From the NCBI GenBank assembly GCA_964390365.1, contig CAYMHW010000052.1, positions 1-15,889 of the forward strand: a DNA stretch of 15,889 nucleotides, given 5' to 3'. The translations under genes and the position numbers were made by a program. The DNA comes from JALQTD01 sp964390365 (lineage in GTDB: Bacteria; Bacteroidota; Bacteroidia; Flavobacteriales_D; Sanyastnellaceae). This document shows, one piece after another, positions 1 to 6,048 of the stretch (its first letter is position 1; each line of letters starts with the position of its first letter). The notes below the pieces were generated by a model. The model saw only the letters and a list, made by a program, of their open reading frames with translations. It ran no database searches and was not told where the DNA came from.

Positions 1-467
1 GCGAGCGGGGCCTTCAAGTCGAGCGCCGACTGGGTGGCGGTCGAGATGGGCTTGTCCGCGTCGGCGGTGTTGTCGACGTTTCCGAGTCCGACCATCGCGC
101 TCGTGATGCCGGATGTTGAACCCGTTACCGTCAAATCGCCCAAGACGTCCAAGTCCCCCCCAATTTCACCAAAGGTCATGACGGTCAAGGAGTCCATCAG
201 GGAATTGCCCGAAATCTGCAACGATCCCGTTGAAATGGATACGGATTGATACGCCTGAACTTGCAGGATGCGCTCCAGCGTATCCTCCACCCATATCATC
301 GTCTGCACCAGCGAGTCCAATTCGTCGCTGACTTGCTGGCTGTTGAGGGTTGCGTACTGCCGGTTGGCAGCTGAAGACTCGCGCAAATACTGTTGCGCCT
401 GCATGGAGCCCAAGCTGGCGAACACGAGGCAAGCGATGAGCGGAAGTTTGAATGCGAAAGCTTTCAT
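1..467 (-). CDS. Secreted tail-fibre/adhesin-like protein, N-terminal part (3' end outside window)
   Basis: The reading frame opens at ATG 467-465 and stays open to the window edge, giving 155 residues. Residues 1-24 form a clear Sec signal peptide: positive start MKAFAFK, hydrophobic core, and likely cleavage after SMQA before QQYL. Residues about 28-75 look helical (polar/hydrophobic alternation around DELDSLVQTMIWVEDTLERI). They are followed by short beta-like repeats (GSLQISGNSL, GGDLDVLGDLTVTGS). Next comes the segment VGLGNVDNTADADKPIS with TATQSALDLKAPL, a pattern seen in phage tail fibres and in large Bacteroidota surface proteins with collagen-like or tail-collar stalks. I infer a cell-surface or secreted stalk protein. 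The C-terminus, where a type IX sorting domain or an intramolecular chaperone could sit, is not visible. A -7 box lies at 501-508. The gene is divergent from the TPR/LuxR gene across about 400 bp. Confidence 0.8.
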   Translation of the reverse strand, partial: MKAFAFKLPLIACLVFASLGSMQAQQYLRESSAANRQYATLNSQQVSDELDSLVQTMIWVEDTLERILQVQAYQSVSISTGSLQISGNSLMDSLTVMTFGEIGGDLDVLGDLTVTGSTSGITSAMVGLGNVDNTADADKPISTATQSALDLKAPL

Positions 468-500
468 GGGAGTGGGATTCAAATGAACTTGTCGTTGAAT

Positions 501-508
501 CAAACTTA
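501..508 (-). promoter_or_regulatory. Candidate -7 promoter box for the secreted stalk protein
   Basis: On the minus strand this reads TAAGTTTG, an exact match to the Bacteroidota TAnnTTTG -7 element. It lies 33 nt before the ATG at 467. I see no TTG -33 element at the usual 17-23 nt spacing, so the call rests on the -7 box and its position only. Confidence 0.45.
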
Positions 509-552
509 CTCGTCGGGTGAATGGAGGGTTTCGTTTTAAAATCCAAGGGAGG

Positions 553-567
553 TCGTTTGTGAAACGA
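553..567. repeat. Perfect 6-bp inverted repeat with 3-bp spacer
   Basis: TCGTTT (553-558) and AAACGA (562-567) flank GTG. There is no T-run after it in either direction, so it is not a terminator. It may be an operator or a small hairpin, and could also be chance. Confidence 0.35.
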
Positions 568-584
568 TGCCTTCCTGACTTGGG

Positions 585-602
585 GTTAATTATTTGATTA
601 AC
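585..602. repeat. Perfect inverted repeat GTTAAT-N6-ATTAAC
   Basis: GTTAAT (585-590) and ATTAAC (597-602) are perfect inverted copies separated by TATTTG, in AT-rich DNA. The half-site length and 6-bp spacer suit a dimeric DNA-binding protein. Its centre is about 33 bp from the centre of the repeat at 553-567, close to three helical turns. The regulatory role is inferred. Confidence 0.4.
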
Positions 603-872
603 AATAAAATAAAGATTCCCATTGCCTCAAGGCAGTAGGTCGGAATGTGACGATTTCCACACAACAGCACTTCGCAGCATCATACCAAAGCATCATGAGG
701 GCTCAAAGTGAGGTGAGGGCATCGGTGTAAATGCGGATTGAACCTATGGTAATCAATTGTTTAAGTCAAGGATGACGGGGGTTGGTGCTCCGATGCATTG
801 TGAATCCGTATCATGCATTTAATAGGTGAAATTCACGCAAAATGGAGGTTGTTTTCATGAACTTGCCAGCCC

Positions 873-2363
873 ATGCGCATCCTCCTGTTTGCCTCCTTGA
901 TGTGGATTTCGTGCTCGCTGAGTGCGCAGTCGAATTGGACGGCCATGGACGAACGGTTCAATGCCCACTTCGGGGCTTACCGTGAAAATCCGATGGAACT
1001 GCACAGCTTTGCGCGCGCTGAATTGTTCAGTGCCCTCGAAGTGGGCGATTGCGAAGCGGCACTCGTCGCGCAGTCGCTGCTGATCCGGGCGGCCATGATC
1101 CTCGAGTTTCCGCCCGATGATTCGGAGTGGGCGCCGACGCTGCCGCCGGGCTGTCGTTTGGACTATCCCCGACTCAATTACGACATGGGCTGCCGGTTGA
1201 TGCAGGCCGGTCGCATGGACGAGGCGGAGTTGAGGTTTGGCTTGGCCGCCGAATCCCCCAAATGGGCGAGCCACGCCTGGAACATGGTCGGTCGCATGCG
1301 CCACCACGCAGGTCATTTGAAGGAGGCCGCAATCGCTTGGCACCAAGCACACGAAGCGGTTGAAGGTCAGCCGAATCCGAGCATCCTCATCAACTTAGGC
1401 CTGGTTCACAGCGAGCAGGGCGACTGGAGTGGGGCGTTGCATTGGTTCCAACTTGCCCTTGAGGCGAATGAATGGAACGAGCAGACGAATGCCTATACGT
1501 TTTTGGAGGACATTGAGCAGCTCATTTTGCTCAACCTGCTTCGCTCCGCCGTGAACGTGGGGGATACCGTGATTGCAGACCAAACCTGGAACCAGCTCCG
1601 CCCCAGCGAGCTGATGAATGATCCCGTTCGGCAGTTGCGGCCCCAACTCGACTACGCGTTGTGGCGCAACCGTCCGGACCTCGTGGAAGGTTTGGTGCGC
1701 GTGTACGATGAGCACGTGGAGGCCGACAGCGCCTACGCCGTCGATCACCTCGACGACCGCGCCCTGCTCTTTCATCCTTGGCGGGACGCGACGGGCTGGT
1801 CGCTGAAACGCACCATCGACTTGCTGGCTCAGGCGGAGGGCGCACCCGCGTTGCGGCGCCATGTTCACCAAACCTCCAGCGAGAAGAAAGGGACCGTTGT
1901 GCGCGCAAGCCAAGTCCGTTGGCTCCATGCGGGCTCGTGGGCATCGATGCTGCTCCTCGCCGCTGTGGCGCTCACATTCGCCTTGCGCTGGCAGCATTTC
2001 CGCACCGCACGTCGCCAGCTCGAATCCTTGGACGATGCCAAGTTGTTCACCCGGTTGCAAAAGGTCCTGTACTCGGATGAAGGCGACCGCCATCGCCAGC
2101 TGGCCGTGGCGGCGGTGGTGCAGCGATTGGACCGCCGATCGGTCATGAGCCAACTCTCCGATGCCCAGCTGAACCGGTTGAATGCCCAGGAGGCCAAGGT
2201 CCTCGAGTGGATTTTGGATGGCCGCTCGTCTCAGGAGATTTCCGAGTCGCTGAAGGTGACCGTGCAGCGGGTGTACAACATCCGGTCGGCCATTCGGATG
2301 AAGTTGGATTTGGCGCCAGGCCAAAACTGGGACACGTTGAAATCCGAGCACCGCAATGACTGA
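873..2363 (+). CDS. Membrane-spanning TPR protein with C-terminal LuxR-type HTH (candidate transmembrane one-component regulator)
   Basis: The protein has 496 residues. The start at 873 is chosen because it begins a good signal peptide (MRILLFASLMWISCSLSAQS). Residues about 100-230 contain TPR-like helical repeats, such as YDMGCRLMQAGRMDEAELRF and ILINLGLVHSEQGDWSGALH. A single membrane segment lies at about 356-371 (WASMLLLAAVALTFAL) and is followed by Arg/His-rich sequence, which suggests the C-terminus is cytoplasmic. Residues about 433-481 form a LuxR/GerE-like HTH (LNAQEAKVLEWILDGRSSQE, then VYNIRSAIRMKL). The predicted layout is a periplasmic TPR sensor, one membrane span and a cytoplasmic DNA-binding domain, with no receiver or kinase. 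TPR proteins with a LuxR HTH are common in Bacteroidota, but ligand and targets are unknown here. It overlaps the next gene by 8 nt, so the two are probably translationally coupled. Confidence 0.85.
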   Translation: MRILLFASLMWISCSLSAQSNWTAMDERFNAHFGAYRENPMELHSFARAELFSALEVGDCEAALVAQSLLIRAAMILEFPPDDSEWAPTLPPGCRLDYPRLNYDMGCRLMQAGRMDEAELRFGLAAESPKWASHAWNMVGRMRHHAGHLKEAAIAWHQAHEAVEGQPNPSILINLGLVHSEQGDWSGALHWFQLALEANEWNEQTNAYTFLEDIEQLILLNLLRSAVNVGDTVIADQTWNQLRPSELMNDPVRQLRPQLDYALWRNRPDLVEGLVRVYDEHVEADSAYAVDHLDDRALLFHPWRDATGWSLKRTIDLLAQAEGAPALRRHVHQTSSEKKGTVVRASQVRWLHAGSWASMLLLAAVALTFALRWQHFRTARRQLESLDDAKLFTRLQKVLYSDEGDRHRQLAVAAVVQRLDRRSVMSQLSDAQLNRLNAQEAKVLEWILDGRSSQEISESLKVTVQRVYNIRSAIRMKLDLAPGQNWDTLKSEHRND

Positions 2364-3036
2364 TTCCCTCCCATGCCCCGAAGCCACTACCGCCTCGGAA
2401 TTCGCGGCCTGCGCCGGATCGTCGGATTGGGCGGCCCGTCCGTTCGCTGCGCCGTGGAGCGACTCGTTTCGTTGGCAGGACAGCGACCTGAACGGCATGC
2501 AATTGTGGTACCGGCTGCGATTGAATTGGGGCGAACCCCTCGAGCCGAAGTTCCACGGGGTGACCGTGGAGGTCAACGAGTCGGTTTGGTCGTGGTGGTG
2601 GTCGGCGGGACAGGCACCTTGGTTGGTGGCGGGCATGGTGGTGACGGCCTTGGCTGCGGTGGTGGCTTGGTGGGCATGGAGGCGTGAGCGGCCTGCTCCG
2701 GTTGCCGGGCATGCGTTGCGGCGGTGGCCCGAGTTGGAGGTGCTGCAGCAGCGCGGGGCGTCGAAGGCCGTCTTGGACGTGGCGATGAGCGGGATTCGCG
2801 AGCGGTTGATCCCGCCTCGGATGGACCAGGATCCTTGGGCCTGGTCGGAATTGAATGAGAAGGAGCAGGAATGTGCGGGGTACATCGTTCGGGGTTTGGC
2901 CCTTGAAGACATCGCTCGGATGATGCACTGCACGCCCAAGCACGTGTACAACCTCCGCTCGAACATCCGCAAGCGACTCAACCTGCCGAAGGATGCGGAC
3001 CTCGAGGCCACCCTCCGGGCGCGGGCGGACGCTTGA
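2356..3036 (+). CDS. Second membrane-anchored LuxR-type HTH protein
   Basis: The protein has 226 residues. Its ATG lies inside the last codons of the upstream gene (ATGACTGA), which indicates translational coupling. Residues 1-85 match no domain I recognise. They are Trp-rich near the membrane (VWSWWWSAGQAPW) and carry no signal peptide. A single hydrophobic segment at about 87-108 is followed by WRRERP, so the positive-inside rule places the C-terminus in the cytoplasm. Residues about 165-211 are a LuxR/GerE-like HTH (SELNEKEQECAGYIVRGLAL, then VYNLRSNIRKRLNL). This closely resembles the HTH of the upstream protein, which has VYNIRSAIRMKL at the same place, so the two domains are probably paralogous. 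The proteins may act together, with the upstream TPR domain sensing and both HTHs binding DNA, but this is inference. Confidence 0.75.
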   Translation: MTDSLPCPEATTASEFAACAGSSDWAARPFAAPWSDSFRWQDSDLNGMQLWYRLRLNWGEPLEPKFHGVTVEVNESVWSWWWSAGQAPWLVAGMVVTALAAVVAWWAWRRERPAPVAGHALRRWPELEVLQQRGASKAVLDVAMSGIRERLIPPRMDQDPWAWSELNEKEQECAGYIVRGLALEDIARMMHCTPKHVYNLRSNIRKRLNLPKDADLEATLRARADA

Positions 3037-3054
3037 ACCTCCAGCGGTGGCCGG

Positions 3055-3064
3055 CTGTTAACAG
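3055..3064. repeat. 10-bp perfect palindrome CTGTTAACAG
   Basis: This palindrome sits in the 31-bp gap between the second HTH gene and the DUF2256 gene, ending 3 bp before the latter's ATG. It could be an operator for the photolyase cassette. At 10 bp, chance is a real alternative. Confidence 0.3.
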
Positions 3065-3067
3065 GGC

Positions 3068-3217
3068 ATGGCACACAAGAAGCTCCACCTGCCCGAGAAG
3101 GACTGCGCGACCTGCGGAAGGCCGTTTGCGTGGCGGAAGAAATGGGAAGGGGTTTGGGATGAGGTGAAGTACTGCAGCCAACGGTGCCGTTCGCAGCGCA
3201 ACGCGGTCACAGCATGA
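3068..3217 (+). CDS. DUF2256 four-cysteine small protein
   Basis: This 49-residue protein starts MAHKKLHLPEKDCATC. It has the DUF2256 pattern: LPxKxC, CxxC, RPFAWRKKWE, then YCSQRC. Four cysteines at 13, 16, 36 and 40 (CxxC and CxxxC) look like a zinc ribbon or treble-clef metal site. The remainder is rich in Lys, Arg and Trp, which would suit nucleic-acid or protein binding. DUF2256 genes commonly sit beside cryptochrome/photolyase-related genes. Here the stop codon overlaps the FeS-BCP start (ATGA at 3214-3217), which implies coupled expression. The molecular role of the family is not established to my knowledge. The gene is complete. Confidence 0.88.
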   Translation: MAHKKLHLPEKDCATCGRPFAWRKKWEGVWDEVKYCSQRCRSQRNAVTA

Positions 3218-4746
3218 GCGGCGGTGAAGTGCGCCTCGTGCTGGGCGACCAGTTGAACGCGCAACACTCCTGGTTCGCGGAGCGGGATGACGAGGTGGTG
3301 TACCTGATGATGGAGGTGCGCCAGGAAACGGATTACGTGCGGCATCACGTCCAAAAAGTCGTGGCGTTCTTCCTCGCCATGCGCGCTTTTGCGGATGCGC
3401 GGCGCGCCGAAGGGCACCGGGTGCACTACGTGACCCTCGACGACGGGGAGAACGCCCAAACCATCGAAGGCAACCTGCGGGCGGCGCTGGCGCGTCATGG
3501 CACGGAGCGCTGGGCGCACCAGCAGGTGGACGAGTGGCGGCTCGACGAGCAGTTCCGGTCGATGCGCGAGCGGGTCGGGGAGGGGCGCGAGGTCGGAACG
3601 GAGCATTTTTTGACGGCGCGCGGGGATTTGGCCCAGCTCTTTGAGGGGAAGAAGACGTACCTGATGGAACGGTTCTACCGCGAGATGCGCAAACGGCATG
3701 GCGTGCTGCTCGACGCGGCGGGCGAGCCCGAGGGCGGCAAGTGGAACTACGATGCCGACAACCGCAGCAAGTGGCCGAAGGGGCACGTGCCGCCGGCGCC
3801 GCTGGAGTTCGAGCGGGATGTGCGGCCGGTGGTGGAGCTGCTGGAGCGGAGTGGGGTGGAGGTGCTCGGGTCGGCGGAGCCGTTCGGTTGGGCGGTGACG
3901 CGGGAGGAAGCGGAAGCGACGCTGGCGCACTTCGTGGCGGAGTTGCTGCCGCGGTTTGGGGCGTTGCAGGATGCGATGACGACGCAGGGTTGGGCGCTGT
4001 ATCACAGCCGGTTGAGCTTCGTGTTGAACGCGAAGATCCTGCATCCGATGGAGGTGATTCGCGCCGTGGAGGAGGCGTGGCGCGCAGATCCGGAGCGGGT
4101 GCCGCTGAATGCCGCGGAGGGCTTCATCCGCCAAATCCTGGGCTGGCGCGAATACGTCCGGGGCATCTACTGGGCCCGCATGCCGGAGTATGCTGAACTC
4201 AATGCGCTTGGGGCAGAGCGGGCCATGCCGGAGTGGTTTTGGACCGGCAACACGCGCATGGCCTGCATGCGGCACGCCATCGGCCAAACCCTCCAGCACA
4301 GCTACGCCCACCACATCCAACGGCTCATGGTTACGGGCAACTTCGCCCTGCTCGCCGGCCTGCATCCCGACGAGGTTGACGCCTGGTACCTCGGCGTGTA
4401 CATCGACGCGCTCGAATGGGTCGAAATGCCCAACACGCGTGGCATGAGCCAGTTCGCCGACGGGGGCATCGTGGGGACGAAGCCGTATGCGGCCTCCGCG
4501 AATTACATTCAGAAACAGGGCGATTACTGCAGCGGCTGCGCGTACAAGGCGAAGGAGCGCGTGGGGCCGCAGTCGTGCCCGTTGAACAGCTTGTACTGGG
4601 ATTTTCACGCGCGGAATCGGCCGCTCTTGGAGCCCAATCCGCGCATCGGCATGGTGTACCGGAATTGGGATCGGAAGTCGACCGAGGAGCAGCAGGCCTT
4701 GCTGGCGCGCGCCGCCGAAGTGTTGGACCAAATCGAATCGCTATGA
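3214..4746 (+). CDS. phrB: Iron-sulfur bacterial cryptochrome/photolyase (FeS-BCP, PhrB type; probable (6-4) photolyase)
   Basis: The protein has 510 residues, the usual size for this family. The start at 3214 gives MSGGEVRLVLGDQL, with the family's LxLVLGDQL opening, and overlaps the upstream stop by ATGA; an in-frame ATG at 3184 would add ten unconserved residues. The N-terminal part fits the photolyase-related Rossmann domain (PF04244), including EVRQETDYVRHHVQKVVAFF. The C-terminal half is the helical FAD domain (IRQILGWREYVRGIYW, then YAHHIQRLMVTGNF). Cysteines at 351, 439, 442 and 455 occur as MACMR, YCSGC and SCPLN. They match the four [4Fe-4S] ligands of Agrobacterium PhrB, which I recall as 350, 438, 441 and 454. 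Members use FAD and a lumazine-type antenna to repair (6-4) photoproducts with blue light. Substrate and antenna here are inferred. The stop overlaps the start of the next photolyase gene (ATGA). Confidence 0.93.
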   Translation: MSGGEVRLVLGDQLNAQHSWFAERDDEVVYLMMEVRQETDYVRHHVQKVVAFFLAMRAFADARRAEGHRVHYVTLDDGENAQTIEGNLRAALARHGTERWAHQQVDEWRLDEQFRSMRERVGEGREVGTEHFLTARGDLAQLFEGKKTYLMERFYREMRKRHGVLLDAAGEPEGGKWNYDADNRSKWPKGHVPPAPLEFERDVRPVVELLERSGVEVLGSAEPFGWAVTREEAEATLAHFVAELLPRFGALQDAMTTQGWALYHSRLSFVLNAKILHPMEVIRAVEEAWRADPERVPLNAAEGFIRQILGWREYVRGIYWARMPEYAELNALGAERAMPEWFWTGNTRMACMRHAIGQTLQHSYAHHIQRLMVTGNFALLAGLHPDEVDAWYLGVYIDALEWVEMPNTRGMSQFADGGIVGTKPYAASANYIQKQGDYCSGCAYKAKERVGPQSCPLNSLYWDFHARNRPLLEPNPRIGMVYRNWDRKSTEEQQALLARAAEVLDQIESL

Positions 4747-5996
4747 CCCCTTCCGTCCTCATCTGGTTCCGCAACGACCTCCGCCCGACCGATCACCCCG
4801 CGTGGCACGCAGCCTGCGCCTCGGGCCTGCGCCCCATTCCCGTGTTCATCGAGGAACCGTGGCGCACCGAAGCCAGTCCTTGGCTCGACGGCCGCCCCGC
4901 CCTCGGCGCCCGCCGCGCGCAGTTCGTGGCCGAAGGGGTGCACGCCCTCCAAGAAGCGCTGGGCGGCCTCCTCGTCCGCCGCGGTGAACCCGCCACGGTG
5001 CTGGCGGCCCTGGCTGAGGAATACGGCGCGACCCAAGTCCACTGCACCGCCGGCCACGCGCCCTACGAGCGCAACGACGAGGCCGCCGTGGCCGCGCGGC
5101 TCGACCTCGTCCGCCACGAGGGCGCCACGCTCCTTCATCCCGACGACCTCCCCTTCGACCTCGCCGACACCCCGGAGGTGTTCACCCGCTTCCGGAACAA
5201 GGTGGAACGGGATTGGAAGGTCCGCCCCGCACTGCCCGCCCCCGAAGTCGCCGTCGACGTGCCGAAGGAAGCCCAAGCGGTGACGGCGAAGGAACCCGTC
5301 GATGACCGGTTGGCCTTGACCTACGAAGGCAGCCACCAAGCCGCCCGCGCCCGCCTGCACCACTACCTCGACGGCACGCGCGCCCTCTCCACGTACAAGG
5401 AAACCCGCAACGGCCTCATCGGCGCCGATTACAGCTCCAAGTTCAGCCCGTGGCTCGCCTCCGGTGCCCTCGGTCCGCGCGAAACCTACGAGGCGATCCG
5501 CGCCTACGAGGCCCAACACGGCGCCAACGACAGCACCTACTGGCTCGTCTTCGAACTCCTGTGGCGGGACTATTTCGCCTTCGTCGCACGGCAATTCGGC
5601 CCCCGCCTCTACGCCGGCTCGGGCCTGCGCGCCGCCGCGCCGCCCCCCAAATGGAATTCCCGCGCGCGCACCGCATTCGACCGCTGGAGCCGCGGCGCCA
5701 CCGGCCAGCCCTTCGTCGACGCGTGCCTCCACGAGCTCAACTCCACGGGCTTCCTCTCCAACCGCGGCCGCCAAGTCGCCGCCTCGTACCTCGTGCACGA
5801 CCTCGGCGTGGACTGGCGCGCAGGCGCCGCATGGTTCGAGCACCACCTCATCGACCACGACCCCGCCTCCAACGCCGGCAACTGGCTCTACATCGCCGGA
5901 CGCGGCAACGACCCCCGTCCAGTCCGCCGGTTCAACCCCGAAGGCCAAGCCGAGCGCTACGACCCCGACGGCGCCTACCGCGCCCTTTGGGCATAA
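4743..5996 (+). CDS. Cryptochrome DASH (FAD-dependent photolyase family)
   Basis: The protein has 417 residues, at the short end for cryptochrome DASH. The start at 4743 (MTPSVLIWFRNDLRPTDHPA) has the classic photolyase opening xxWFRNDLRxxDxP and overlaps the previous stop by ATGA. Residues 1 to about 130 are the alpha/beta antenna domain; the helical FAD domain follows. FAD-binding signatures include STYKETRNGLIGADYSSKFS with PWLASGAL, FELLWRDYFAF, and NSTGFLSNRGRQVAASYLV with DLGVDW. The closing NAGNWLYIAGRGNDPRPVRR and FNPEGQAERYDPDGAYRALW are typical of the DASH class. Known DASH proteins repair cyclobutane pyrimidine dimers mainly in single-stranded DNA, and some signal. Next to FeS-BCP, the pair could cover both main UV lesions. 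The gene is strikingly C-rich (12 G and 30 C in 5101-5160) compared with the G-rich start of its neighbour. Confidence 0.93.
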   Translation: MTPSVLIWFRNDLRPTDHPAWHAACASGLRPIPVFIEEPWRTEASPWLDGRPALGARRAQFVAEGVHALQEALGGLLVRRGEPATVLAALAEEYGATQVHCTAGHAPYERNDEAAVAARLDLVRHEGATLLHPDDLPFDLADTPEVFTRFRNKVERDWKVRPALPAPEVAVDVPKEAQAVTAKEPVDDRLALTYEGSHQAARARLHHYLDGTRALSTYKETRNGLIGADYSSKFSPWLASGALGPRETYEAIRAYEAQHGANDSTYWLVFELLWRDYFAFVARQFGPRLYAGSGLRAAAPPPKWNSRARTAFDRWSRGATGQPFVDACLHELNSTGFLSNRGRQVAASYLVHDLGVDWRAGAAWFEHHLIDHDPASNAGNWLYIAGRGNDPRPVRRFNPEGQAERYDPDGAYRALWA

Positions 5997-6030
5997 AAAA
6001 ATCCCCGGCACCTCAAAGGCACCGGGGATT
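5995..6030 (-). terminator. Rho-independent terminator between convergent cry-DASH and peroxiredoxin genes
   Basis: A perfect 9-bp stem (6000-6008 with 6022-6030, AATCCCCGG/CCGGGGATT) encloses a 13-nt loop. On the minus strand it is followed by a run of seven T (5995-6001), so it serves the peroxiredoxin gene, which ends 18 bp before it. It overlaps the cry-DASH stop codon and may also stop rightward transcription, but that side has only TTCC. Confidence 0.85.
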
Positions 6031-6048
6031 CCATGGAGTTGCTCTCAA

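Larger units (their letters stand above)
468..872. other. Non-coding intergenic region between divergent genes
   Basis: This stretch of about 400 bases has no convincing reading frame and is clearly AT-richer than its surroundings, especially 585-620. It holds the -7 box for the leftward gene (501-508) and two short perfect inverted repeats (553-567 and 585-602). I could not find an exact TAnnTTTG box for the rightward gene at 873. A short ATG at 857 is in a different frame from that gene and leads to nothing recognisable. The length is unusual for this compact window and could hold regulatory DNA or a small RNA, but nothing identifies one. Confidence 0.6.

Noticed and set aside
166..546. 126-codon minus-strand open frame near the left edge
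   Set aside because: It is out of frame with the signal-peptide-bearing stalk protein on the same strand, lacks a signal or domain, and is a shadow of it.
468..872. Small RNA or riboswitch in the long intergenic region
   Set aside because: Inverted repeats and AT-richness are present, but there is no recognisable riboswitch core, no terminator with a T-run, and no promoter that would define an RNA.
1395..3074. 559-codon minus-strand open frame opposite the two HTH genes
   Set aside because: It is antisense to two genes with signal peptide, membrane spans and HTH motifs. The translation has no structure of its own and is Arg/His/Pro-rich.
3058..4731. 557-codon minus-strand open frame opposite the FeS-BCP gene
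   Set aside because: It is antisense to a clearly identified photolyase. Its composition (runs of His, Arg, Pro, Leu) is the usual product of reading GC-rich coding DNA backwards, and it has no domain or signal.
4416..4742. Upstream extension of the cry-DASH reading frame
   Set aside because: It overlaps the FeS-BCP C-terminus, including its cluster cysteines, in another frame. Family length and the WFRNDLR opening fix the start at 4743.
4605..6011. 468-codon minus-strand open frame opposite cry-DASH
   Set aside because: Its Gly/Ala/Val/Glu-rich translation is a mirror of the C-rich cry-DASH codons. It would run through the terminator and has no recognisable domain.
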